A DNA stretch of 64,000 nt from Cricetomys ansorgei (GCA_026225945.1 JAMJFZ010001133.1:928501-992500), one strand, 5' to 3'; positions 21,211 through 31,797 are shown, counted from the first letter of the stretch. The notes: generated by a model not told the origin, from the sequence alone. Numbers and translations are program-made.

Positions 21211-22350
21211 GTAGTTTGTGCTGAACTACAGATAATTATACATATAATACAGCTAGCAGAATTGTGTTGAATAATTTTTGCATCTTTGTGTTCTTTTTAA
21301 AAAAGTAACGACTCGTTTAATTTTCCTCTCTAAGAAATATTCTCTTAAAGGAAGATTATTAGTAATCAATGTTGGTTGATTACAAGCTATACAACCAAGA
21401 AATGGATCTCAGGATTTACTCAGGACTGAGATGTGTGGTTTTTTTTCCCCTCATATAATATCTACAGCTGGCAAGCAGCTATGTGAGTCTATGTGGCTAA
21501 TACCTGGCCCAACACAGCCACTCCATCATAGCTTCTTTATGCCAAAGACCAAAGGAAGTGGTCATTTAGAGTTAGACATTCGCATTGGGAGCAAGTCCTT
21601 GATGTGGTGCATATTTTCAAACTCATGTTTTCCTACTTCTGAAAATGAAAATTGTGCTTCTTGTGTACCAGGTATTGCTTGAAGGCGCACAAAGCATGTC
21701 AATAACTATAAATACCTACAAAGATAGCTTGGAAATGCATTCTTTATTTGATGACCATAGACCTAGCTAAGCTTTTATGAGTAAGAATTATAGAAAAACA
21801 TCAAGAATAACTAGGATTAACTACATAGTCATATCTATACATCTATACATCTATATCTATATATGGAAAAAAGGTGAACACTTAACCAAATATCTTCAAG
21901 AATTAATTAAAGGAGATGCCTTTTTTAAGAGTCAAAGACTACAGCGTGTGTAGTGATTGTCAAAATATTTTCCCTTATTCTTTTCTAAGTTTCATCCTGG
22001 AATGCTTAATTTCAAATGAAGATCGTTGCTCATTTGAGCACAAAACTGAGAAAAAATAGTTGTGGAAATAGACTTTTCCTTCCCGTAACACCGTGCTTTC
22101 TCCTTTTAGGGTAAAAAGAAAAAAAAAACCTTTCGAAATAATTTAATTCAATTCTCCTAAAAATATTCACAAGTGTTAATTGTTGGGCTTCTCAAAATAT
22201 TTTGATAGGATTGAACGAAGCATGTGCTCTTCTTGCTTGAGAGTTCAGTCAAGTCCAGGACTGTGGGTGATTGGGAAATAAACCTCTCAAGGCCCTTTTC
22301 TAGTATTGTCAGTCTCAGAAGAGAAAAAGGACTTTCTCTGAAGTGAACAA
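21211..22350. other. Unclassified AT-rich DNA
   Basis: No recognised repeat apart from a small ATCTATAC tandem patch near 21830-21862. It is CpG-poor until about 22080, where several CpGs reappear ahead of the candidate exon at 22387. Confidence 0.4.
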
Positions 22351-22355
22351 AAGTG

Positions 22356-22363
22356 TATAAATA
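22356..22363 (+). promoter_or_regulatory. TATA box candidate
   Basis: An exact TATAAATA sits 72 bp upstream of the first base after the candidate initiating ATG region (22435). It would place transcription start near 22385-22390. It is scored only because a donor site and an open ATG frame lie in register downstream. Confidence 0.35.
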
Positions 22364-22386
22364 CGCCTGAAAATAAGGGGTGGGGA

Positions 22387-22530
22387 GAGACATTGTAAGT
22401 TTTGCCTGTGTTCTGTAGCCAGGGGTGAACTGCAATGCCCACTGCGTTGCCTGAGCCTGCAGCTGGAAGCAGACAGATCGAGAGGAGAAAAAAACGAGCT
22501 ATCAAATTGCGAATAACTGCCAACTTCACG
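22387..22530 (+). CDS. Candidate cryptic first exon (hypothetical)
   Basis: From the TATAAATA at 22356 the predicted transcript has no upstream ATG before an ATG at 22435 (G at -3). The frame then runs 32 codons to a good splice donor, ACG|GTATGT, at 22530/22531, in phase 0. Read through without splicing, it stops at 22573-22575. The peptide begins Met-Pro-Thr-Ala-Leu-Pro-Glu-Pro and has a basic cluster (Glu-Arg-Arg-Lys-Lys-Arg). I recognise no family. CpGs persist across the segment (CTGCGTT, ATCGAG, AACGAG, TTGCGAA, CACGG), unlike the flanks. A usable acceptor (TGTTCTGTAG, 22409-22418) could instead make it an internal exon. No downstream exon is identifiable, so this is a hypothesis. Confidence 0.2.
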
Positions 22531-22845
22531 GTATGTCTAGGGAGAGTCCTTCATAATCACTACCCTCTGTTCTGACGTGGGGTAGGCAGAGTACTCAAAA
22601 CACTCAAAGACTCTGGCCTTTCAGTGAAATAGAGGTGGAACCCACAGAAATGGAAACAGAGTGAACTGTTGATACTTTCCCTGGACCTCCATGTTAAATA
22701 TACATCTCTCAGCTGTCAGTTCTCACTTTACTTTCAGAATAATATTCTTGACCCAGTCTCCGTATCAGATCCTGCTATGTGAGGCGAGTATGTGTGTCCC
22801 TCCTGGGAGTCTGGAACCGTGACTTAATTTGAAAACAAAACCAAA

Positions 22846-23038
22846 AAAATCTCTCTTTGTCTCTGTCTGTCTCTCTGTCTCATCTCTCTCTCCCTTCTCT
22901 CTCTCTGACTCTCTCCTTCCCTCCCTCCCTCCATCCCTGCCCCCTTTCCTCTCTCTCTGCTTCCTTTCCTCTTTCTCTCCCTCCTTTCTTCGCTCCCTCC
23001 CTCCTTTTCTTTCTCCCTCCCTCCCTCTCTCATCCGCT
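22846..23038. repeat. Polypyrimidine (CT/CCTT)n tract
   Basis: Nearly 200 bp of C and T on the plus strand with TCTC, CCCTCC and CTTT subpatterns. Ser/Pro/Leu-rich frames on plus and Arg/Glu/Gly-rich frames on minus are artefacts. Mirror-like homopurine tracts can form triplex DNA. Confidence 0.95.
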
Positions 23039-23700
23039 GCCCAATATCAAATTTGAAATATAATCCTCTACCCTCACAAAACAGATTTCTCAAATCTGGA
23101 TAGCTGGGAAAGGCACACTTCTTCTTGAGATCAACCATGTCTGTTTAATAGGCAAGTCTGATGTACAGAGAAATACAGAACATAGACTATCATCGATGTC
23201 TATTTTTTGGTAACTTGCAAGTCCCACCTTGCATCAGAAACTGGGTTTAGAATTTGTGTGTTCCCAAGTCACACAAACAGCACAGCACAATCTGCCAGCA
23301 TTCAGAGACTGTAACACGTTTGCTTGTAAAGGAAAAGGAAAAGCAGGAGTCACAGGGCATCTTGGTGTCTGGATTACTCTTCTTCTTTATGCAACAATAA
23401 ATCCAGTGCCAGGTTATCATTTCCATTTCAGTTAAAAATGGGAAGAGCAATTGCTTAGAGAAACTCAGAGCTCCCAAAGAGGGAACATTCAGTTTCCAGG
23501 GTCTCCACGCTGAGAATGAAGGAGACCTACTTTTTAGTCACTTTGAGTGTCTAGCTGTCCACGGAGCAGGTGTGGCCATACAGGCATCACCAGTGGAGCT
23601 GCCAGATCTGCTCACCAAGCTGCTTTACCTTTCAGGTTTTGTTGATATGTTTATCTTGGTGGAAAAAAAAATTGACAAAATTGTCCTACACTATTTGACA
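23039..23700. other. Unclassified non-coding DNA
   Basis: No recognised repeat or gene. It ends at a T-rich stretch that is the tail of the L1 fragment beginning near 23701. Confidence 0.45.
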
Positions 23701-24570
23701 GTTTATTTTTTCTCTATTTTTGATAGCTAAAAAAAATAGGGTTTGAGAATTTCACATATACATGTAATGCGCTATGGCGAACCCAGTCTCTTCCCATTCC
23801 TCCTCCATGTGGTCTTTGTAAAGCCCAGAACATGCTTAGTGCTGCCTGTGTGTTTACGGATGTGGGGCGTCTACTGGAGCATGGGTAACCTCTCGGGAGC
23901 TGCATCCTTGGGGAAAACAGCCATTAAACTGCCAGGAGCTCCCCAGTTAGGGATGGGATTTCCCCTCCCCCACCCATGGGAGATTCATTCTGTTTGAACT
24001 TGTCCAGGTCTTGTCCATGCTGTCCCTGTGAGTTCATCTGTGCAAAGGCCCTGCCATATCTGACATATGCTTTTCCCTCCCAATGTTTTACTACCTTTGA
24101 CTCTTCCAATCTTCCCTCCTCTTCTTCTACAATGATCCCAGAACCTTGGGAGGAGGGATGTGATGTGATGTCTCATTTAGAGCTGGGCATTCCACAATCT
24201 GCTAGCCTTGGTACGTCGAGCAATTGCGGGTCTCCGTGTTAATCACCAATGAGGTTGAGGGATGCACTAATTCATGGGTATAGAGCTAAAACCTGACTAA
24301 TATGTGAATTTAGAAGAATAGGATTGGGTTCCCCTAGGGCCTGTGATGTAGTGAGCCACCCACCCCCTATTAATGGTACCAGTTTCATCACAAAGTAGTT
24401 GGTTTCTTCCATAATGTTTGTGCCATTATGCGACCACGGGCATGGCTCGCCAGGCCCATCATTACTATAGCTCCCAGCCTTCACAGTTGTATAAACCTGT
24501 TGCTCATTTTTCTTCCTCAGTAGCTTTCATGGAATCTTCCAGCTCTATGAAAGTCATTTCTTCTTACATT
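23701..24570 (-). mobile_element. L1 3'UTR fragment, minus strand
   Basis: It starts with a T-rich tail and GAATTTCACATATACATGTA, then CTACTGGAGCATGGGTAACC, GGAGCTCCCCAGTTAGGGAT, CTTGTCCAGGTCTTGTCCAT, GTGAGTTCATCTGTGCAAAG and AGAACCTTGGGAGGAGGGAT. These are the blocks of the old rodent L1 3'UTR in reverse complement, matching the plus-strand copy at 61700-63095. No ORF2 sequence is attached. Small ORFs on both strands here are shadows. Confidence 0.88.
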
Positions 24571-26255
24571 CCAGGTACCTTATTTCGAGGAAATCAGAGG
24601 CCAGCAAAGGCTTTGCAGTTACTCAGCTTTCTGATTCTGTGTACTGACATTTCACTTGAACTCAGATGACGTTTGTCTACCTTGCCTTTGATCATTTTCA
24701 ACAAAGATGAAAACAGATTCTTTCTGGACGGGGAGGCCTGGCTGGCGAGGCATCTAAGCCATCTGTCAGAGTGCTCAGTGCACGTAAGCATCCATTCCTA
24801 TTTGTTGAACAATCAAACAAATTCCTTAACTGTGTTTGGTAATTGAATTAAATTAATAAGAGCTAGGCATGGCCACCTGGAACCTTCCTTCACAACTCTG
24901 TTCTCACACCATTGCTCTACGGTCAGCTATCCCCTCTGTGAAGCTTGTGTTCTCAATTTGTGTGACAGTTAATGAGAATCTACTCAGCACAGCTCACTGT
25001 GAGTTATCTGTGGAACCTATTCTTGGAGGAAGCTGACTCATCTCAAATTCTCATGCCCTGTTACGGCTCACTAATACCATGTATCCACGACAAGATTGAA
25101 TTCTAGAATATTCTTTGGAAAGAGCAGCACCGTATGCAAAGTTTTTTTTTTTTTTTTTTTCTTTCTCAACTAAAATATTTTCAAGTAAAGCCTCAGATTC
25201 AATTCACGTGACTTTCAGTGCAGCCAAGGCACCTTCCAGAAGCGAAGTGAACTAGTGAACAAGCAGTAAGTAGTATGTTAAGAGCATCTCACTTGTCTTA
25301 TTTTTCATTACTGACTTTTTCCTTTGCTGTGCTATAGAGAGAACCCAGGCCACAGCCTTCTGCATGGTAAGCAAGTGTCCCACGACGAAATAAGTTTCTC
25401 AAACCTCAGATTTATTTAACATCCCCACATATTTCAGTATGATTTTCTTTGACCCGGCCTGTCTTCCCCAACTCCCCAAAATTTACGAACTGAGCATCTT
25501 TATGCACCCTACATAAATATCAGCGTGAGGGGAGAACACTGTGAACCCTTCCCAAATGAAGATCGATTGCGGTCCAGGGACATACACAGCTTTTCTTACT
25601 GCTTGGCATATGAAGCTAATGTTATAACTCGGTGTTGAAGCAAACGGTTGTTATTTCACATCACATTGCCCAAGTCTTTGGGACTCCTGGACCTTTTCCC
25701 CTCTTGTCTGTGGAAATCCGTGTGAGGTCTGGAGTCTGGAAACTTCTCAGCGAGCCCCATCTCCTGCCGGCCAACTTGGTGCTCCTCTTCCTTCTTTCAG
25801 CTTGTTTTACTGTTAGACTGCCTCACAAAGCATTGTCTCCTCCTCTCACCTGGGCCACAGGGATGAGGCCCACACGCTGTTATTTTTGTAGAAAATGAAG
25901 TATAAGGGGTCTGGGTTTAAAGACATCTTTCCTGAGTGGGCTTTGAACCAAGTACGCTCATTTCACTTGATATAAAGAAGGAAGACCCTCCTCGGGCATT
26001 CATTTTCCCACTTCCATTTCCGTAGAAGTAATTTCCTTAAGAGTTTGACATCTTAAGAGTGGTCTGTTTACTCACAGATCACGTGAGCTGACAGGGAGTT
26101 TTGTTCTCTTTTCCAAAGAAAGACTTAACAGAAAATCTCCCCCTAGGTCACTTGTCTACGGTAGAGAGAGTGGCTGCACTTAGGCCGCTGCTGTGTCCCG
26201 AGGATCAGAATGTGAGTCCAGGTTATCCAGGACACTAGCTCAGCACTGTGACGCG
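24571..26255. other. Unclassified DNA with poly(T)
   Basis: About 1.7 kb with no recognised family except a 20-base T run at 25141-25160. CpGs are locally more frequent around 25560-25900 and 26140-26310. An 88-codon frame at 25632-25898 (+) shows no recognisable domain. Confidence 0.4.
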
Positions 26256-26284
26256 GGGTCTCGAGCTTTGAGAGCCCGAGACCC
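26256..26284. other. CpG-rich stem-loop
   Basis: GGGTCTCGAGCT pairs with AGCCCGAGACCC across a 5-nt loop, 11 of 12 pairs matched. It lies in a CpG-retaining, non-repeat segment. Confidence 0.7.
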
Positions 26285-26344
26285 TGTACCCTACTGAAGA
26301 GATACTTGTGCATCCGTGGTCAGCACTGCTCTGCTCACACTCGC

Positions 26345-26485
26345 TCATAAAGGGGATCAGTCTAAGTGTTCGTGGACTATTGAAAATGTGGTACCATGCA
26401 CGTGCACAACGGAATATTATTTAGCTGTAAAGGAAAATGAAGTTGTAAAATATGCAGAAAAATTATTATTACATCCAGTGAATTA
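26345..26485 (+). mobile_element. L1 ORF2/3' end fragment
   Basis: GTGTTCGTGGACTATTGAAA, ATGTGGTACCATGCACGTGC, ACAACGGAATATTATTTAGC and AGGAAAATGAAGTTGTAAAA follow the highly conserved end of L1 ORF2 ('aatgtggta...acaatggaatattatt...'). The element continues as 3'UTR after 26727, with a TA tract and a B3 SINE between. Confidence 0.8.
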
Positions 26486-26504
26486 ATAAAAGCTCACACA
26501 AATA

Positions 26505-26600
26505 TATGTTCCCATATATATATATATATGGGATATATATTCCCATATATATATATATGTCATATATATTATATATATATGACATATATATATAATGTCA
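26505..26600. repeat. (TA)n tract with two hairpin palindromes
   Basis: An AT dinucleotide region carrying a perfect 22-bp palindrome, CCC(AT)8GGG, at 26511-26532. A 12-bp inverted repeat, TGTCATATATAT / ATATATATGACA, with a 3-nt loop lies at 26558-26584. Confidence 0.92.
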
Positions 26601-26607
26601 TAGGAAT

Positions 26608-26725
26608 TTGAAGATCAAAATACAACTTTGGAGAGATGATTTGCTTCTCTCACTCTTGATGAACCAGGGATTGAACTCAGGTCATCAGGTTCGGTAGCAC
26701 ATGCCTTTGTCTGCTGAGCTTGTAT
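26608..26725 (-). mobile_element. B3-class SINE fragment
   Basis: CAACTTTGGAGAGATGATTT, AACCAGGGATTGAACTCAGG, TCATCAGGTTCGGTAGCACA and TGCCTTTGTCTGCTGAGC match a reverse-complement B3 head. It inserted inside the L1 fragment. Confidence 0.8.
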
Positions 26726-26726
26726 T

Positions 26727-26995
26727 TATGAGGGAGAGAGTAGGGTAGAGGTCGGGATACTAGAAAAGAGACCTGGGGTGTGGCGAGCTTAGAAGGAGAC
26801 TGATGGGGATGGTATTGGGACACACACGATTAATAAAGCAGATAGTAAAGCAGAAGCGTGCAGTAGGGATGGTAGCAGGCTGTGAAATGGGTGGGGGCAG
26901 TGAGATAGGGAAGCTGAGAGGGATCCCATCCCAAATTAATTATCTATGATAAAGCCATAAGGAAAGTGGTAATTTTGTATACTTATTAAAAATAA
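26727..26995 (+). mobile_element. L1 3'UTR fragment, plus strand
   Basis: A G/A-rich segment with GGAGACTGATGGGGATGGTA, TAGGGAAGCTGAGAGGGATC and TAATTATCTATGATAAAGCC ends in an A-rich tail (AAAAATAAAAACTG). It is read as the continuation of the L1 piece at 26345. Confidence 0.6.
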
Positions 26996-27112
26996 AAACT
27001 GCTCCTCTTAACTTATGGGTTTTTGCTCATTAGCTCCATGCTAGAATATTGATTGACATGCTGGATATTCAAGTGGTTCTTGTGGAGGCAGCAGTGGCTC
27101 CTGTGAGCTCAC

Positions 27113-27114
<2 letters not shown>

Positions 27115-27159
<45 letters not shown>
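27115..27159. repeat. (TG)n microsatellite
   Basis: A 45-bp pure TG run. Confidence 0.97.
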
Positions 27160-27160
<1 letters not shown>

Positions 27161-27179
27161 TGTGTATGTGTGCGTGGGG

Positions 27180-28165
27180 GAGGTTGCTTTCATGTCCAGA
27201 AGAGATCATTTGTCTCAATCTGTCCTCATTTCTGGCTTTTTCAGTCTTTCTGCCTTCCCTTCTGCGGTGGTTCCTGAGCTTCGAGGAAGGGGTATGATGT
27301 AAATATCCCACTTGTACCTGAGCTCTCCACAGACCATATTCTTTACTCTTTTCTTTCACTGACTAGAAGTCTCTTTGTCCACAGCACTAAGAAACTTATC
27401 TGATAAGATCTGAGGGTTGTACTGATCTAACTGTAAAGAGATACAAATATAGACAGCAGTTTGAAACTATATCTATTTAGTAAAGCAGTAGGTTTGTCTC
27501 TTAGGTCTATGAACTCCCCAACCATGGGTTCTTGGTCAGATTACAGTATGATCATGGCACATGTTTCCTCTTGGGTATCAGGCTTTTAAATCCAACTTCA
27601 TAGTGGTTGGTCAGCCCTAACATTTGTGCCACTATTGTAACCATGGACATGTCTTGTCACACTGGCTGTTATTAAGACTTTAATGACTTTTTCTCCCCAG
27701 CAGCCTGCACAGCATCCTCCAGTACTACGAAAGCAAGTCATCAGGGAGTGTCCTGATTAGTACCAATTTGATTGCTTCATGTCCCATGGCCAATGTATGA
27801 AATGTTTGTATCTTCAGCAATAGAATTGTGTCATCGAGTCCTGGCGGACAAACAAAAGCGTTAGCTGTAACCTGTATTGTTTCCGGAGATTTGGAGACGC
27901 CTCTGGCCAACAACTCAAAGATGGCCCACACCAAGTGTTGAGCTCTTTATTTGGGAAACTGTGCCTATCTTTTTGCACCAGCCATTTCTACCCACACATT
28001 CTTTAATGCTGCAAAAACAGAAATTGGTTTAATTCTCCCATACTTTTCTGTTATAATGACAACACAGCATCTGCTTGACACAGCACTTACACCCTAGTGT
28101 CTGAGATTCATCATCCCCTTGATTCCCAGGACCTGAAACCTATCTGTGCTATTTGCTTTTCCCAA
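27180..28165 (-). mobile_element. L1 3'UTR fragment, minus strand
   Basis: CTTTCATGTCCAGAAGAGAT, CGGTGGTTCCTGAGCTTCGA, ACTTGTACCTGAGCTCTCCA, AACCATGGGTTCTTGGTCAG, CATTTGTGCCACTATTGTAA and CAGCCTGCACAGCATCCTCC form the 3'UTR of an old rodent L1 in reverse complement. The copy at 23701-24570 shares the 'tttgtgccattat...' and 'tctatgaaag' blocks, so the two are relatives in the same orientation. This copy covers the more 5' part of the UTR. Confidence 0.82.
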
Positions 28166-28404
28166 GGTCTTAGAGCCGCTGCCTCTTTGAGACTCATGTC
28201 CTCGTATCCAGACTTCTCTTTCACCTGTTTGCCATCCTGTACCCATAAACATGGGGCACCCACCCTCTGTACTGAGCTAAGTGGTGATGCAGGAACACTT
28301 CAGCGCATTCTTTAAAATCTCTTTCCAAGCTATGAAAACTGTCTCCTCTTAAGATATTAAACTTCTGGAACTCCAGAGTTGGGACAGAGCCCTTTATTCT
28401 CCTA
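28166..28404. other. Unclassified, possibly older L1 sequence
   Basis: Continues without a visible break from the L1 fragment, but I cannot match it to a specific part of L1. Confidence 0.3.
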
Positions 28405-28700
28405 CTTGTGCTAGTTGGCTTTCTGTCAGTGTGGCAGAACACCTGAGCAAATCAAATTAGGGCTCATGGCTTCAGGCATTTGAGTCCATTTGGATCTGTG
28501 GTTTGGGGTCTTGGTCCAGGCACAGCATTCTGAAGGAGACTGTTAATAAAAAAAACACTGCTCCCTTCAAGGTGGCCAGCAAGCAAATAGAAAGAAAGAA
28601 GTAGGATTCCAATATACCTTTCAAGGATCAATTTCTTAATCCCATACCCCCACCTCTTAAAAGACCCATTGCCTCCGGATTATGCCATCGACTGGTACTG
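28405..28700 (-). mobile_element. MaLR-like LTR
   Basis: GTGCTAGTTGGCTTTCTGTC, TAGGGCTCATGGCTTCAGGC, ATTTGAGTCCATTTGGATCT, TTGGTCCAGGCACAGCATTC and CCCACCTCTTAAAAGACCCA match rodent MaLR-type LTR blocks in reverse complement. The purine-rich centre is reduced to AAATAGAAAGAAAGAAG. Confidence 0.7.
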
Positions 28701-29319
28701 AATGTTCTATATATATATTGGGGGGACATTTAAGATTAAAAGAATAACTTTATTATTTTGTTCTTTGAGTAGAACAAGAAAATATAGACTAGCATTTAAG
28801 CTTAATGAATGGAAGAAATTATTAGATGGAGAAAAAAAAGTAGTATGTGGCAGGATCATTGGATCAGTAATTATTGTGTTTTCACTAGATGTTTTTAGTA
28901 AGTATAGAGGACCTAGTGGCCTCTTTACAAAGACATTTTCTCTATAATATTAGATTAAGAAAACATGTAAACTCACACACACCAAAAACATTTACAGAAT
29001 CCATGGGATGAAGATGTCAACGAGGGAAGAGATGGAGGGAGCCTGGGAACACAGCAGATGCAGTGATTCAGCTTAGTGGACAGACCACCGAGCCCAGGGA
29101 AAAGTCCTAAGAAGGTGGCATGTTTAAGATACAAGATCTCAGGAGCTTGAAGGAGCTAAAGAGAAAGAAGGACCTGGAAACTGGAGCGAGAGGCTTGGAA
29201 TAACATCCCAGTATGTCACTGAGCTAAGAACGAGGATGAGCAAGACCCACAGTCACAGAAAGTCTTTCCACATACTCCATCTCCTCACTTTATTGAATTT
29301 ATTTACATAGTACTTATTT
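28701..29319. other. Unclassified non-coding DNA
   Basis: No recognised repeat. A purine-rich stretch at 29010-29240 looks like internal LTR-element sequence, but there is no firm match. Confidence 0.4.
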
Positions 29320-29396
29320 CTTGGTATTGAGGATTGTCCCTAGGCCTCCCCTGTGATGATTACATGTCCTATGACTGAGCTATACCCACTTTCCCT
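29320..29396 (-). mobile_element. ID/B4-type SINE end
   Basis: TTGGTATTGAGGATTGTCCC, TAGGCCTCCCCTGTGATG and TGACTGAGCTATACCCACT resemble the reverse complement of the tRNA-Ala-related head shared by ID and B4 SINEs. Confidence 0.5.
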
Positions 29397-29650
29397 TGTT
29401 TTTAAAATTAGGTGTTTGCAGACATGTGCCTGTTCGATCCAGTAATCCCCAGATTACTAAGCACAAGGGAAGAGAAGAAAATAGAGTGACAGATCTGGTC
29501 TCCATTTGTTTACCTTTAAAAACACATCTTATGTGATTATTGTGGCACATTGTCCTATTTACTTTAAAAACTCTTACAAGAAACATGTATTTCAAACTTA
29601 CATGTATCCCAAATAATATTTTAATGACTATATAACAGCTACCAGTACAG

Positions 29651-29905
29651 TTTGGAGCTGGGATGTAGCCCTAAGGGCACATTGCAGATTTTGGTCCCTG
29701 GCTTTGCACCTGTGGGAGGTAATGGAAAATTCAAGAGTTAAGCTAGTGAGAGGAATTCTGAGTACTGAGAAATGCCCACCAAGGAAATACGGACACACTG
29801 AGCATTCCTTCTCTTCTGCATGATGGCTGTGATGCCAGTGGTTTGCTCTAATACAAGCTCCTTTCATAGTGTGCTCCTTCTACACAGGTCCAAAAGCAAG
29901 GGGCT
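29651..29905 (+). mobile_element. MaLR-type LTR, 5' part
   Basis: TTGGAGCTGGGATGTAGCCC, TGCACCTGTGGGAGGTAATG, GAAAATTCAAGAGTTAAGCT, TTCTCTTCTGCATGATGGCT and AATACAAGCTCCTTTCATAG match a rodent LTR on the plus strand. It is interrupted at 29906 by a SINE and resumes at 30013. Confidence 0.75.
29892..29905 (+). repeat. Target-site duplication, left copy
   Basis: A 14-bp sequence AAAAGCAAGGGGCT, matched at 12 of 14 positions by 30013-30026. It flanks the B1-like insert, and reading LTR sequence across it restores continuity. Confidence 0.8.
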
Positions 29906-30012
29906 TCGCTCAGTATGGTGGTACACCTGAAGTCCCATATGTAGGAGGCTGAGGGAGAGGGGTCATGAGCATGAAACTAGGCCTGTCTTGAAAAAACAAA
30001 GCAAAACGGAAC
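29906..30012 (+). mobile_element. B1-like SINE nested in LTR
   Basis: CAGTATGGTGGTACACCTGA, AGTCCCATATGTAGGAGGCT, GAGGGAGAGGGGTCATGAGC and CCTGTCTTGAAAAAAC give a short, internally deleted 7SL-type SINE with an A-rich tail. The 14-bp target duplication gives exact ends, 107 bp. Confidence 0.85.
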
Positions 30013-30121
30013 AAATGCAATGGGCTAACTGAACGTGGGCCAAATCCATGAGCCAAAATAAACCTCTCTTTATAAAGTAACTATTTGGTATTTGTTAAAG
30101 TAACAGAAAACTGACTAGGAC
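30013..30121 (+). mobile_element. MaLR-type LTR, 3' part
   Basis: It starts with the second copy of the target duplication, then AACTGAACGTGGGCCAAATC, ATGAGCCAAAATAAACCTCT and AACAGAAAACTGACTAGGAC. This is the standard 3' end of the LTR begun at 29651, with its AATAAA poly(A) signal. Confidence 0.88.
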
Positions 30122-30711
30122 ATCTCCATAGAGATGTAACTGTTCACACAATGTTATCACACATTTATCAAAACATAGGTGTAAGTGTGGTTTGGACACA
30201 CAGCCATGACAAAAGTATTCTTTGTACACTCGGTCTCATGGTCACGGTCTTAAACTTTAAGAATGGAAACAGTTTTGAGTTATTTCTCTGGTAGAAGAGG
30301 GAATATGTGTAGTATCTGAATGAAATGTTGAAATATAACCCATCAGGCAGAACCTATTATCAGACCATGAAATGTTCTTTAAAGAAACACCCAGAATGTA
30401 GCAGAGAAATGCAAGCAAAAGAACAACTGAGGTTACCCAGAGTTGGCTTTCCAACAGTTCTGCATGTACATAGAATGTCAATGTTTGATATTATTATCTG
30501 TTAGACTTACACATAAGGACATTTCACATAAATATTTAAAATCAGAGGGAATGAATGAAATCTAAACAATGGAAACAGATAAATAATGCTTTTATATTCT
30601 TCAACATGGTAGGGCTTGGTTATCAAGCATAGAATAAATATTTTAAAATAAAAATAATCAATCAGAAGTATTAATTTTTAAAGATTATTTAAAAATGTAT
30701 TTCTACACGGT
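30122..30711. other. AT-rich unclassified DNA
   Basis: No recognised repeat or gene. Confidence 0.45.
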
Positions 30712-30865
30712 CCTAGTTAGGGTTTCTATTGCCGTGATGAGACACCATGATCAAAAGTAACTTAGGGAGGAGAGGCTTTACTTGTCTTACGCTTCCACGT
30801 CAGTCTTCCTCAGAGCTGCTGATTGGCCTGTTCCTCCTCACATGCTCAGCCTGCTTTCTTATAAA
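30712..30865 (-). mobile_element. Rodent LTR fragment
   Basis: TAGTTAGGGTTTCTATTGCC followed by GTGATGAGACACCATGATCA, then CTTCCACGTCAGTCTTCC, CACATGCTCAGCCTGCTTTC and TTATAAAATC. This is a common rodent LTR in reverse complement, here internally deleted. Confidence 0.85.
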
Positions 30866-31746
30866 ATCTTTAACTAAACTAAACTCAAGCTGATATTGTT
30901 TTGTAGTGCACTGGGGCTAAGTAGTAGGCATGTTGTCTCTGAAACTGGAACATGGAAGGGGGGGTGTTACTATTTACTTACTTGTTATTTTATGTCCCTT
31001 CAGTTAAATGCATGTCACCCTGCCCACACCGACAGCTATTGAGTACTTATACACGATGTGCCATGGATGTACCAGCAATGTGAAGCAGTTCTAAAATTCT
31101 AGCTTAACTTCCTAACTAAATAGTTAGGAGTAGAATAATGCATCTCTTGGGATCCTTGATTATTAATAGCTTTTCCAGAAATTGATTGTTTGGCAGACTT
31201 GAGGACAGGGATGTTTTCTTAGACTCTGCGGTAAGAAAGTAAAGCTTTTGCAAAATAACTGTCTTTCGAACATGTATAAGAGTTTGCCTCATGTTTTAGA
31301 ATGGCTTCTTCTTTCCTTTGCACCCCAAATGCAAATCTCATTTGCTGTGTGATCAGACTTGTTAAACCACTTTTATGATCTAATAAATCAGCTTTAGTGA
31401 AGGCTAATTTGTTTCAGTAAATCATATCTCTTCAAAAGTGGTTGTTTTCTTTCTTTTAAAATAGAAAATTGGAACTTGTTCCAGGACACTCAGTCATCAA
31501 CCCGATGCATAACTGCGAGAATAGGTGGTTCTCTTTCATGGTGCTGTCTCTAAGAAAATGGGAAAAAGGCCAGGTCAGTATCCCTGGCTTTGGGACAGTC
31601 ATAATACCCCTATGACATACAAGCATGCAGACAGCTGACTTTGTGTCTGGTGTGTCTTCATTGGACACTTGATCAAACATATGTTTGTTTCCCTAACACA
31701 AATCCTAAAAGCAATCTTAGTCACTTATATCAACATAGCTTGGGTT

Positions 31747-31752
<6 letters not shown>
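30866..31752. other. Unclassified non-coding DNA
   Basis: No recognised repeat or gene in about 900 bp. Confidence 0.45.

Positions 31753-31795
<43 letters not shown>
31753..31795. repeat. (CA)n microsatellite
   Basis: A 43-bp pure CA run. Confidence 0.97.

Positions 31796-31797
<2 letters not shown>

Noticed and set aside
22287..22529. An 80-codon minus frame whose start looks like a signal peptide
   Set aside because: The initiating codon would be GTG, an in-frame TGA lies just upstream with no ATG between, and eukaryotic initiation at GTG is rare. The plus strand offers a better-supported reading.
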